From Eggerthellaceae bacterium UBA5906 (GTDB lineage: Bacteria > Actinomycetota > Coriobacteriia > Coriobacteriales > Eggerthellaceae): a DNA stretch of 37,426 bases. A program made the position numbers and the translations under genes. The notes under the pieces were generated by a model. It did no database searches. It saw nothing but the letters and a program-made list of their open reading frames with translations, and was not told the origin of the DNA. This document shows, piece after piece, positions 7,053 to 15,374 of the stretch; within the stretch, counting starts at the first letter, position 1; every line of letters starts with the position of its first letter. Location of the stretch: positions 36,040 to 73,465 of the forward strand of contig DJEE01000122.1 in NCBI GenBank assembly GCA_002431805.1. The letters are read 5' to 3'.

Positions 7053-9557
7053 ATGAGAGCAATTTCGAACATAGCAGGCCGGCTGTTCCACAAGGTGCAG
7101 CCGGCCTTTGACGCTGACGGCGAAGACAGCAACACAAGCGAGGTTACTGCACCGGCGTTTTGCGCCATCGACTGCCCGGGGCGCTGCCCGCTGGTGCTGC
7201 ACCTGCGCGATGGCGAGCTTGCGCGCGTTTCCGCAAACAAGGCGGCACCTGCGTGCCACCGCGGGCTCTCCATGCGCGCGTGGGCGAACAGCCCTAACCG
7301 CCTTATGTGGCCCATGCGGCGCACAGGCCCACGTGGTTCCGCTCAGTTCGAGCGTGTGACCTGGGACGAAGCACTTGACACCGTCGCACACGAGCTGTCC
7401 CGCATCCGCCGCGAACACGGCAATGGCTCCATTTACATGGCGTACACCACCGGCCAGTCATGCACCACCGCCGACCCGTTCGAGCGACTGATGAATTGCT
7501 TCGGCGGCTTTTTGGACCACTACAACAACTACTCGAACCCGCAGATCAACGCCATGGTGCGCACCATGTTCGGCTCCGATGCGCTCTACCCTGGCGGCAG
7601 CGACCTAGACGCCGCTGCCGATGCGCAGCTTGTGGTGGTGTTCGGCGCATCACCTGCAGAAACAGGCACCAGCCGCGCTACCTGGCACGGCGCATGGGAC
7701 CGTGTGGTCAAGCGCGTCGGCGAACGCGGCGGACACATCGTGGTCATCGACCCACGTCGCAACGGCTCTATTCCTGCTGGGACAGGCGCACCCGGCACCA
7801 ATGTCCCAGTTTCCTGGCTGCCCATCAACCCCGGCACGGACGGGGCGCTTGTTGCGGCACTGCTGTACGAGCTAGCCGTCACACACAAGGCCCTGGACTG
7901 GGATTTTCTGCGCGAACGCTGCATCGGCTTTACCGATGATACGCTTCCCGAGCGCTGGCGCGGCAAGGGGCTTTCCGTCATGGATTACCTGCGCGGCACC
8001 GGATACGACCGCGTGGCGAAAACCCCTGCCTGGGCGGCGCGCATCACCGGCATCGGTGAGCAGGTAATCCGTGCGTTGGCGCAGCAACTGGCACACGCCC
8101 GACCGGTTTTTGTTATGCAAGGCTGGGGTCCCCAACGCCGCAGTAACGGCGAAATGGCCAGCGGCATGATCATGATGTTAGCCGCCGCGCTCGGGCAAAT
8201 CGGGCTGCCCGGCACAAACAACGGCATGAACGTTGCATGGGGCGGCGGGTTTCTTACGCGCGTTTGTGCAGGTGAAAACCCTGTTCCGTTCCGCATTCCG
8301 GCGTATAGGTTCCTTGACGCTATCGAAGATGGCACCGCATTAGGGCCGCAAGAAGGCGTAAGGGGGCTGCCTGATTCCGCTGATGCTACGGACAGCTGCG
8401 TTGGCGAATGTAAAGGTACAACGGAACTTGTACAACATTCAAACACCGAGCATCTTCCCAGCAGCATCAAAGCCATCATTTGCCACGGCGGCAACTGCCT
8501 CACTAACCAGCACGGCGACGTGAACCGTGCGCATCGCGTACTCGCCGACCCTTCGCGCTGCGAGTTCATCCTCAATGTTGACGTCGAGTTCACCGACTCG
8601 GCGCGCTATGCCGACATTGTGCTGCCCGACCTGTTCCGCATGGAACAACTAGGCGTCATGGACGCCGATACATGGGGCCGCCGCATTGCCGCAAGCACCG
8701 GCGCGCTCGGCGCGCGCTTCGAACGGCGCGGCGCCTGGGACATATGCTGCGAGCTGGCAAAACGCTGGGGCGTTGAGGACGCATTCACGAAAGGAAAAAC
8801 CGAGGCCGCATGGGCCCGCAGCCTCTACGAGGCCGACCGCGCACAAGACGCCAGCTTGCTACCCTTCGACCAGCTGCTCGAACAGGGCGTTTGCTTCCGC
8901 CAAGACGCAGGCAACAAGCCGTTTGTGGCCCTGACCGCTTGGCGGAACAACCCCTCCGCGCACCCGCTTGACACGCCTTCGGGCAAAATCGAACTGTTCA
9001 GCGAACACCTTGCCCGCACCGCCTTCGCCCTGAGCGGCACGCCCGATGAGGGCAGCATCACGCCCATTCCCACCTACGTGCCCGAATGGGGCCCGGCTGA
9101 GTTTGGCGTTGATTCCGCCGCAGATGCAACCATACCCACTCCCTGCGACCAGCCTCTTCGCGCATTTGGGTTCCACAGCATCGCGCGTATTCACTCGTCG
9201 TGGGGCAACGTGCCCGCCGTGTCGAGCCGCGTGCCGCAGGTCATCTCCATCAACCCCGCCGACGCGCAAGCCCGCGGCATCGCAACGGGCGACGTTGTTG
9301 AGGCGTCGAACCGCTTCGGAGTGCTGCGCCTGCCCGCGCGGGCAACCGACAACGTACGCGCTGGCACCATCGTTATGCCCCAAGGCGCCTGGTGGAAAGC
9401 GGAAAGCGAAACCAGCAGCAAGGGCCACAGCGGCACCGCCACCTGCCAGCCCATAGATGTGGGCGGATGTATCAACACGCTCACCTCAAGCCGCCCTTCG
9501 CCGCTTGCGTTCGGCAACCCCCAACACACCTGCTGGTGTTGCGTGCGCAAGGTATAG
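7053..9557 (+). CDS. Molybdopterin oxidoreductase, DMSO-reductase family catalytic subunit
   Basis: A large Mo-bis-MGD oxidoreductase. With the ATG at 7053 it has 834 residues; an in-frame GTG at 7008, two bases after the hyuB stop, would add 15. Neither start has a strong ribosome site and the later Met is preferred. The N-terminal [4Fe-4S] motif is intact: C-x3-C-x3-C (CAIDCPGRC) with the fourth Cys in PACHRG. The segment HYNNYSNPQI aligns with the DmsA region whose Ser ligates molybdenum, so a serine-ligated DmsA-type enzyme is predicted. The molybdopterin-binding C-domain closes with PLAFGNPQHT. No twin-arginine signal is present, so the protein should stay in the cytoplasm, unlike most DmsA relatives. 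No DmsB/DmsC-like subunit adjoins it. Its place after the hydantoinase genes suggests a redox step in the same pathway (inference). Confidence 0.88.
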   Translation: MRAISNIAGRLFHKVQPAFDADGEDSNTSEVTAPAFCAIDCPGRCPLVLHLRDGELARVSANKAAPACHRGLSMRAWANSPNRLMWPMRRTGPRGSAQFERVTWDEALDTVAHELSRIRREHGNGSIYMAYTTGQSCTTADPFERLMNCFGGFLDHYNNYSNPQINAMVRTMFGSDALYPGGSDLDAAADAQLVVVFGASPAETGTSRATWHGAWDRVVKRVGERGGHIVVIDPRRNGSIPAGTGAPGTNVPVSWLPINPGTDGALVAALLYELAVTHKALDWDFLRERCIGFTDDTLPERWRGKGLSVMDYLRGTGYDRVAKTPAWAARITGIGEQVIRALAQQLAHARPVFVMQGWGPQRRSNGEMASGMIMMLAAALGQIGLPGTNNGMNVAWGGGFLTRVCAGENPVPFRIPAYRFLDAIEDGTALGPQEGVRGLPDSADATDSCVGECKGTTELVQHSNTEHLPSSIKAIICHGGNCLTNQHGDVNRAHRVLADPSRCEFILNVDVEFTDSARYADIVLPDLFRMEQLGVMDADTWGRRIAASTGALGARFERRGAWDICCELAKRWGVEDAFTKGKTEAAWARSLYEADRAQDASLLPFDQLLEQGVCFRQDAGNKPFVALTAWRNNPSAHPLDTPSGKIELFSEHLARTAFALSGTPDEGSITPIPTYVPEWGPAEFGVDSAADATIPTPCDQPLRAFGFHSIARIHSSWGNVPAVSSRVPQVISINPADAQARGIATGDVVEASNRFGVLRLPARATDNVRAGTIVMPQGAWWKAESETSSKGHSGTATCQPIDVGGCINTLTSSRPSPLAFGNPQHTCWCCVRKV

Positions 9558-9623
9558 GCAAGGCTTTGTTGCGAAACGAAAGTGTTCTTTGTTTCCGGGC
9601 AACTTTGAGCCGTTGTGGTGTAG

Positions 9624-9629
9624 TATACT
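9624..9629 (+). promoter_or_regulatory. Possible -10 element upstream of the 65-residue membrane protein gene
   Basis: TATACT lies about 55 bases before the ATG at 9685. No -35 hexamer sits at 16-18 bases; the nearest candidate, TTGAGC at 9605, is only 13 bases away. It may provide an independent promoter, or the small gene may be read through from the molybdoenzyme, since no terminator is seen between them. Confidence 0.3.
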
Positions 9630-9684
9630 TTGGCTTTGTAATTTGCGTCTGCGGACGTTCGTTCACGAATTCACGAGGTACAGC

Positions 9685-9882
9685 ATGGACTGGGAAGGTC
9701 TTTACCATTTTCTGTTTGAATCGTATGCCGGCATGGGCATACTGATTGGTGCCGTCTTCGTGATAAGCTTCATCGCATGCTTCATCATGGAACGTCGCAC
9801 CCGCAAAACGTTCGTCGACCGTCCGAAGGGCGAGGACGATTGGTCCTTCTTTGACGACGATGACGACGAGGATTCCAAATAA
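9685..9882 (+). CDS. Small single-pass membrane protein with acidic tail
   Basis: A 65-residue protein beginning MDWEGLYHFLFESYAG. One hydrophobic helix (about residues 15-34, MGILIGAVFVISFIACFIME) is followed by a basic stop-transfer stretch (ERRTRKTF). The C-terminus is strongly acidic, a run of five aspartates then EDSK. GAGGT at 9675-9679 lies 5 bases before the ATG and fixes the start; a longer reading frame upstream has no ribosome site and overlaps the molybdoenzyme. The basic cluster predicts the acidic tail faces the cytoplasm. The function is not known; it resembles short proteins I associate with Eggerthellaceae genomes but no family can be confirmed here. A strong terminator follows. 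Confidence 0.75.
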   Translation: MDWEGLYHFLFESYAGMGILIGAVFVISFIACFIMERRTRKTFVDRPKGEDDWSFFDDDDDEDSK

Positions 9883-9917
9883 CCACGCGGCGGCCACTCA
9901 CTCACACCCAGCCGCCG

Positions 9918-9954
9918 GCCGCCCCGCAACACCACGTTGCGGGGCGGCTTTTTT
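9918..9954 (+). terminator. Intrinsic terminator
   Basis: A perfect 13-bp stem (GCCGCCCCGCAAC paired with GTTGCGGGGCGGC) has a 5-base loop and is followed by six T. It ends the transcript of the small membrane protein and possibly the whole hydantoinase/molybdoenzyme operon. Confidence 0.92.
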
Positions 9955-10088
9955 GTTGCCTTTACGTGACAAGCAAACCTGGTACCACCGGCTGACCTAA
10001 AATTGCAGCAAGAAGAAAGGCCAGGCGTTAGCGTGGCGGCATGCTGCCCGCGTGCGCCAAGCACCCGATTGCAAGGAACGTGATTTCC

Positions 10089-10973
10089 ATGACCGAACAA
10101 GAAACGTACCTCTACCAGCGCAAAGGCAGCTACATTCCGCGCGTTGCCGCCGTGCACGACCTGTGCGGCTACGGCAAATGCTCGCTGGGCGTAGCCATCC
10201 CCGTGTTGTCGGCCGCCGGCTGCGACGTGTGCCCCGTGCCCACCGGCCTGTTCTCCAGCCACACAGCGTTTCCCGGGTTCTACATGCACGACACCACCGA
10301 AATCCTGGGCGACTACATCAACGCCTGGAAGGGCATTGGCGTGGAGATCGACGCAATCTACAGCGGTTTCCTAGGAGCTCCTGAGCAGGTGGAACGCATT
10401 CGCAACCTGTACGCCATGTACCCCAACGCGCTGCGCGTGGTTGACCCGGTGATGGCCGACCACGGCAAGGTGTACCCCACGTACACGCCCGAGCTGTGCG
10501 ACGCCATGGCCGAGCTGGCCGCCGGTGCCGACATCCTTACGCCCAACCTTACCGAAGCCGCCATTATCCTAGGCGAGCCTATCGGCGACGAGTGGGCCGG
10601 CACCAACATCAGCGACGCCGAAGCGCACCGCATGGTGGCGGCGCTGGTTGAAAAGGGTGCCAAACACGTGGTGCTCAAGGGCATTCAGCGCGAAGGCGAA
10701 AACGTCATCCGCAATTTTGTGGGCGGCGTAGATTGCGAAACGCACGAGCTGGCCAACGAATACGTGCCTTACATGTTGCACGGCACGGGCGATGTATACG
10801 CATCGTGCCTGTTGGCAGCCGTTATGGCGGGACGTTCGCTTGAAGAGGCCGTACGTTTTGCCGGCGATTTCACGCACGACGCCATGATCGTAAGCGCCAA
10901 GCAGCCCAACTTCGAGCAGCGCGGCGTTTCTTTCGAGCCGCTGCTGGGCAAGGTTACGGCGTTGCTGGCGTAA
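10089..10973 (+). CDS. pdxY: Pyridoxal/pyridoxamine kinase, PfkB superfamily
   Basis: The 294-residue protein is a ribokinase-fold vitamin B6 kinase that phosphorylates pyridoxal/pyridoxamine at the 5'-OH for PLP salvage. Recognisable parts are RVAAVHDLCGYGKCSLG near the N-terminus (substrate-binding strand, PdxY/PdxK type), DPVMADHGKVYPTYTPE, PNLTEAAIILGE, and the anion-hole/catalytic motif HGTGDVYAS with the catalytic Asp at residue 235. The ATG at 10089 follows AAGGAA by 10 bases. A longer frame starting at 10041 would add 16 residues with no family similarity. The gene stands alone between two terminators. The symbol pdxY versus pdxK is a matter of convention here. Confidence 0.9.
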   Translation: MTEQETYLYQRKGSYIPRVAAVHDLCGYGKCSLGVAIPVLSAAGCDVCPVPTGLFSSHTAFPGFYMHDTTEILGDYINAWKGIGVEIDAIYSGFLGAPEQVERIRNLYAMYPNALRVVDPVMADHGKVYPTYTPELCDAMAELAAGADILTPNLTEAAIILGEPIGDEWAGTNISDAEAHRMVAALVEKGAKHVVLKGIQREGENVIRNFVGGVDCETHELANEYVPYMLHGTGDVYASCLLAAVMAGRSLEEAVRFAGDFTHDAMIVSAKQPNFEQRGVSFEPLLGKVTALLA

Positions 10974-10992
10974 CCTTAACACGTTAAACGCC

Positions 10993-11034
10993 ACGGGGGG
11001 CGGCAAGCACACGCGCTTGCCGCCCCCCGTTCTT
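10993..11034 (+). terminator. Intrinsic terminator between convergent genes
   Basis: A 16-bp perfect stem (ACGGGGGGCGGCAAGC with its complement, 10993-11008 and 11015-11030) has a 6-base loop and is followed by TTCTTTT. It ends the B6 kinase transcript, and the same stem may also stop the convergent acetamidase transcript, though the T-run on that side is poor. Confidence 0.85.
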
Positions 11035-11057
11035 TTCCAGTTCGATTTTACCGCTGT

Positions 11058-11954
11058 CTACAGCGCAAACCCGATGGCATCCAGCACGTACTTCGGCACC
11101 ATGAAGCGCACGGTTTTTTGCGGGTCAACCATCTGGCACACCTCAACGTCGGCAACCAGCGAAAGCAGCATCACCAAGTCTGCCTCCGACTCGTTCGTGC
11201 GCGACGCCAGCAAATCGACCATCTGCTGAACGGCCAGGTCAGCAGCCGCATCAAGCGAATCGGCAGACACGATGATGCCCAGGTGCGTATCGTTTTCAAT
11301 CAGCGGGTTCACCAGCGAAAGCTCGGGCATGGCCGTCAGCGTGACGGTTGTATAGCCCGCAACCTCGGCGCCGGACACGCTCACTTCGCCGTCGCCCATA
11401 GCCGCGTGCATGTCGCCGCAACCGAACAGCGCGCCGTCAACAGCCACGGGGAAATACAGCGTGGCGCCCGTGGTGATGGCCGTATTGTCCATGTTGCCGC
11501 CGTGGCTGCCCGGCGTGCCGCAGTTCACCGGCTCGCCCGCCGGTGCCACACCAATAACGCCGATCATAGGGCGCAGCGGGATGTTCAGGCGTTCGTCCCA
11601 CACCAGCGTGTTGCCCTGCACCTTGCAATAATGCGTGGCCCAATCGGTAAAACGGTTGCCGCACGGGCCTTCGTCCTTACCGGTGCACGAGCACGTTTGC
11701 GCATCGAATTCGATGTTGTCGATATGCACCTTCAACGCGCCACCTGCCACCGCGCCTTCAACGTACACCGGGCCGGTTGCCGGGTTCACGGCATCCCAAT
11801 CAATGTCGTTCATCTGATCTTGCGGGCCGCTCAGCTGGTTGCTGAAGCAGTCCTTCGTGCGAATGCGCACCGTTTCGCCAGACGGCACGGTAAGCACCGG
11901 GTCTAGGCCGCGGTCAAAGAAAAACAGCGTCTTGTCGTCGTTAAGCTCAATCAT
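11058..11954 (-). CDS. Acetamidase/formamidase family protein
   Basis: The 298-residue protein belongs to the FmdA/AmdA family, cytoplasmic hydrolases releasing ammonia from acetamide, formamide or related short amides. Family features: the VPSGETVRIRTKDCFSNQL segment near residue 25-45, NPATGPVYVEGAVAGGALKVHI, the PMIGVIGVAPAG stretch, CGTPGSHGGNMDN, and DMHAAMGDGEVSVSGAE. The ribosome site AGGAAGGG lies about 6 bases before the ATG. It is 51 bases downstream of the membrane kinase gene on the same strand with no terminator between, so the two may share a transcript. Substrate specificity within the family is not resolvable from sequence. It is a second amide-hydrolysing function near the hydantoinase locus, but on the opposite strand. 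Confidence 0.9.
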   Translation of the reverse strand: MIELNDDKTLFFFDRGLDPVLTVPSGETVRIRTKDCFSNQLSGPQDQMNDIDWDAVNPATGPVYVEGAVAGGALKVHIDNIEFDAQTCSCTGKDEGPCGNRFTDWATHYCKVQGNTLVWDERLNIPLRPMIGVIGVAPAGEPVNCGTPGSHGGNMDNTAITTGATLYFPVAVDGALFGCGDMHAAMGDGEVSVSGAEVAGYTTVTLTAMPELSLVNPLIENDTHLGIIVSADSLDAAADLAVQQMVDLLASRTNESEADLVMLLSLVADVEVCQMVDPQKTVRFMVPKYVLDAIGFAL

Positions 11955-12005
11955 TAGTATCCCTTCCTGTTGAACCGAGGCACTGCAGCGGGTGCAGCGT
12001 CCCAG

Positions 12006-14114
12006 CTATTCGTCGCCTTCGTCATCATACTCGGGGTCGGGCAAAAGATAGCTGGCGAACAGCATGATTGCCGCAGAAACAACCAGCGACGCCACATCGA
12101 ACGCCGAGAGCGCCCACGCAGCTTGGCCCGATGCCGAAGAAGCCGCCGCCAACGCCAAGCCGCCTGCCAGCAACGCCGTGCCTGCTAGCGCTCCGAACGC
12201 CGCAAACGCACGCGTGGGCCGCCAACGCAGCAGCGCGCAAACGCCCGCAGCCGCCACCCAGCTTGCGGCCACAGCCCACATGCCGGGCGTTTGCAACAAC
12301 GCCACCATGCAGTCGGCAACGGTTTCGCCCGCAAACGCGCGCGCCGAGAAATGCCAGGTGGAAAGCACATCCCAACCCATAAGCGAGCTGCTGCCCAAGC
12401 TTGCCAGCATAAACGCGCACAGCGCCTGAAACGCCGCCGTTGCCATAGCGGGAAGCGGGCGCATGCTAAACCCTGCCGCCAGCGGTGCAAGCGGGCCTAA
12501 CCCCACGCCGCCTGCAAGCGGAACGGCAAGCGCGGCGTTAGCCGACGCATCGGCGCGGCGGCCTAAGTACCACCACCACACGCCCGACGCCACCAGCAAC
12601 ACGCACCCCGCCGCGGGAATGCCGCACGCTATAAGCATGGACGACAGCGCCAGCAAACCCAGCAGCGCACCCAAATGAGGGCGAAGCGCTCCGGCCAGCA
12701 CGGCAATCCCAACCAAGCCCCAGAACAGCGGGTTGTCGAACCCCGCAGTTTGCGAGATATTCGCGCACGACACGAACGCCAAAACACCCGATCCCGCCGC
12801 GCCGCACACGTGCGACGCCACGCGCAGCACCATCGGCGTAATTCGCTCGCGCAGCGGGACGCGCGGGGCACGCGGGGCGGCCGCCGGCTCTTCCTCTGGC
12901 GGGCCTTGCACTATAGCGGCAAGCGCCTCGCGGCCCTGTGCCACGTCGCCTAAAAACGGCTCGAGTTCTTCGGCGAAATCGCGCACCGTCTCGTAACGCT
13001 CATCGCGTTGCGGGTCAAGCGCATAGAAGATCACGTCGTCCGCTTCGCTGTCTAAATCATCCCAGCACAGCGAGGGCAACACCAGTTCGCCGTCTTCGAT
13101 GGCCTCTTGCGCCTGAAACAAGTCGGGCGCAAAAAATGGGTTCTCACCTGCGAGCATCTCGTAGGTTACCGATGCAAGCGCCCATTCGTCACACCGTGCG
13201 TCAAGGTTTTCCTGGCGCATCTGTTCCAGCGGCATGTACCCGATGGTGCCGCCGCCCGCCGGCCCGAAGCCCGACGCATCGGCCAGCGTTGCCAGGCCGA
13301 AATCGGTCACTTTCACCTGGCCAGCGTGGTTTATCAGAATGTTGTCGGGCTTGATATCCAAATGCAGCACGCCGTTTTCGTGCGCCACCTCAAGCGCGTG
13401 CGCCACGCCGTCGAACACGGCAGCAATCACGTCAAGCGACAGGTCGGCATCATGGTCGCGCAACAGCTCGGTCAGCGTCATACCTTCAACGTATTCCATA
13501 ATCAAATACGCCGTGGAATCTTGAATTTCGAAGTCGTACACGGCCACGATGTTCGGGTCGCTCAGCATGGCTGCCGTGCGCGCCTCATCCAACCCGGGAA
13601 CGCGCGAAAGCGTGCGCACCAACGGCTCATCGGCATCGGCTTGCGTAAGGCTTACCGATTCACCTGGCGCCGGCATAGAGTTTCCAGCCGCAGCCTGCGC
13701 CGACGCCACGCCAGCCTGACCGAACAGCCACGCTTCCACAGCGCTTTCGCCATCGTGCAAGCTTTCGTGCGAACCAGCAGCCGCGGGCGTTACCGTGCTT
13801 GCCGCGTCACCTGATTGCGGCACATCTTCCCACGGCGGAATATCGGCAGGGTTCACCCGAGCGGCGGTATCCTGTTCGTCAGCCGCAGAACTATCCTCCA
13901 CCGCAAGCTTTTCATCAGGCAAAACAACGGCATCAGCACCCGGCAAGGTAGCACGCTGCAAATCCGCCTCCGAAAGCGGGATGCACTTGATGGCAACCTT
14001 GCGCTGGATGCGCGTGTCCCACGCAACCTGCACGGTGCCAAAGCCGCCAGCCCCCGCCTCGGCAAGGGGTTTGTACCGGTTCAATATCAACTGCTTCTTA
14101 GTCATGCCCCACAT
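12006..14114 (-). CDS. Membrane-bound Ser/Thr protein kinase with N-lobe insertion
   Basis: The 702-residue protein is an Hanks-type kinase. With the ATG at 14114 (GGAAGGTG lies 8 bases upstream), the glycine loop is AGAGGFG (residues 20-26), the ATP lysine is K43 (VAIK), and DFG starts at D271. The catalytic loop reads HLDIKPDN (251-258), with Leu replacing the usual Arg of HRD. About 115 residues (roughly 52-168), rich in Ala, Asp, Glu and Pro, are inserted between the VAIK strand and the C-helix. The C-terminal part (about 440-695) is polytopic, with some eight to ten hydrophobic helices, and the protein ends in an acidic tail (DPEYDDEGDE). There are no PASTA or other known sensor repeats. 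It differs clearly from the PASTA kinase at 31978. Substrates and signal unknown. The ATG at 14105 is an alternative start. Confidence 0.85.
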   Translation of the reverse strand: MWGMTKKQLILNRYKPLAEAGAGGFGTVQVAWDTRIQRKVAIKCIPLSEADLQRATLPGADAVVLPDEKLAVEDSSAADEQDTAARVNPADIPPWEDVPQSGDAASTVTPAAAGSHESLHDGESAVEAWLFGQAGVASAQAAAGNSMPAPGESVSLTQADADEPLVRTLSRVPGLDEARTAAMLSDPNIVAVYDFEIQDSTAYLIMEYVEGMTLTELLRDHDADLSLDVIAAVFDGVAHALEVAHENGVLHLDIKPDNILINHAGQVKVTDFGLATLADASGFGPAGGGTIGYMPLEQMRQENLDARCDEWALASVTYEMLAGENPFFAPDLFQAQEAIEDGELVLPSLCWDDLDSEADDVIFYALDPQRDERYETVRDFAEELEPFLGDVAQGREALAAIVQGPPEEEPAAAPRAPRVPLRERITPMVLRVASHVCGAAGSGVLAFVSCANISQTAGFDNPLFWGLVGIAVLAGALRPHLGALLGLLALSSMLIACGIPAAGCVLLVASGVWWWYLGRRADASANAALAVPLAGGVGLGPLAPLAAGFSMRPLPAMATAAFQALCAFMLASLGSSSLMGWDVLSTWHFSARAFAGETVADCMVALLQTPGMWAVAASWVAAAGVCALLRWRPTRAFAAFGALAGTALLAGGLALAAASSASGQAAWALSAFDVASLVVSAAIMLFASYLLPDPEYDDEGDE

Positions 14115-14238
14115 TATATAGGCACCTTCCGCGCCTGCCCGCCACAAGCAAAACAAGCCCGCCGCCACACACTCGTCAAATGGCTTCGATACAATCAGCG
14201 TCCGCGCACAGCACTGTTTCACAACCAGAAAGGCCGCC

Positions 14239-15339
14239 GTGAAAACAACCGACGCTCGCTGCTTTACCCAGCGCTTATCTGCCGCATTAACCGCCATTGT
14301 CCTGGCGTTTTCGCTCACGCTCCCCCTTGCTGGGTGCAACTCCGACGCGCCGAACTACGCAAGCAGCACGGCTACCGAAACAACCCAGCAGCAAAACAGC
14401 GCCGACAGCACAGCAGAATCTGCGCGCGCAACAATTGCCGACATTCCGGCGTACACAGGCGCGCTGTGCATTGATATCAACAACGGAATACCCGGCTTTA
14501 CCGCCAGCGATGAAACGCGCGGCGCGTTCATGCAGTTCAGCGACCTGGATTTCGAGGGCCGCTGCGGCACGGCGTTCGCGCGCATCGGCACCGACACTTT
14601 GTCCAGCGACAAACGCGGCGACATTTCATCGGTGCATCCCAGCGGCTGGGTGCAAAAGAAGTACAGCTTTGTTGACGACGGCATGCTGTACAACCGCAGC
14701 CACCTGATTGCGCACCAGCTGTGCGGCGAAAACGCAAACGAGAAGAACCTCATCACGGGCACGCGCACGTTCAACGCGGTGGGCATGCTGTACTACGAAG
14801 AGCTGGTGGGCGACTACGTGCGCGCAACTAGCAACCATGTGCTGTACCGCGTTACCCCGCTGTTCGCCGCAAACGACCTGGTGGCGCGCGGCGTGCAGAT
14901 GGAAGCGAAGTCCATCGAGGATAACGGGGAAGGCGTGCAGTTCAACGTGTTCGTGTACAACGTCGAACCCGGCGTAGCCATCGATTACGTAACCGGCGAA
15001 AGCCGGGAATCCGCTGATGTGCCGGCCGTCACCAGCAAAGGCGAGGCCACCATCACAACAGCCGCAGCAGCACGTGCCGCCGCGAGCGGCGAAAGCGGCA
15101 ACAACAGCAGCGGGGATAGCAGCGCCGATGCGAACAGCAGTGCCAGTGCGTCCGATATAACCAGCAGTCAGGTATCTGACCAGCAAGAATACATCCTGAA
15201 CGTGAAAAACAAGAAGTTCCACCTGCCCAGCTGCTCAGCCGCAAACGACATCAGCGCCGCCAACAAGCAAGACTACACCGGCACACGCGACGACCTCATA
15301 GCCCGCGGCTACTCCCCCTGCGGCATCTGCAACCCCTAA
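14239..15339 (+). CDS. DNA/RNA non-specific endonuclease, secreted lipoprotein
   Basis: A 366-residue exported nuclease. A signal peptide ends in a lipobox (LPLAGC, Cys near residue 33), so the protein is predicted to be anchored on the outer face of the membrane. The catalytic core (about residues 75-260) is of the Endonuclease_NS_2 type. The His motif reads NRSHL with H155 as general base (the family's DRGH position), and NEKNLITGTRTFN supplies the metal-ligand Asn. After a Ser/Ala/Gly/Asn-rich linker (about 265-310), the C-terminus has a small Cys/His domain: H328, C332, C361 and C364 (HLPSC then CGIC), typical of this subfamily and possibly zinc-binding. GTG start at 14239, preceded by AAAGG. 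It may serve in DNA scavenging or uptake; competence genes are not nearby. Divergent from the membrane kinase. Confidence 0.88.
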   Translation: MKTTDARCFTQRLSAALTAIVLAFSLTLPLAGCNSDAPNYASSTATETTQQQNSADSTAESARATIADIPAYTGALCIDINNGIPGFTASDETRGAFMQFSDLDFEGRCGTAFARIGTDTLSSDKRGDISSVHPSGWVQKKYSFVDDGMLYNRSHLIAHQLCGENANEKNLITGTRTFNAVGMLYYEELVGDYVRATSNHVLYRVTPLFAANDLVARGVQMEAKSIEDNGEGVQFNVFVYNVEPGVAIDYVTGESRESADVPAVTSKGEATITTAAAARAAASGESGNNSSGDSSADANSSASASDITSSQVSDQQEYILNVKNKKFHLPSCSAANDISAANKQDYTGTRDDLIARGYSPCGICNP

Positions 15340-15374
15340 GCGCGGTCGCGTTGTCGTGGGCGCGGTCGCGCTTA
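15337..15374. repeat. Imperfect inverted repeat between convergent genes
   Basis: TAAGCGCG (15337-15344) pairs with CGCGCTTA (15367-15374), and the decamer CGCGGTCGCG occurs at 15341 and 15361. It spans the stop codons of the nuclease and the GtrA-like gene. No T-run follows, so terminator function is uncertain. Confidence 0.4.
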
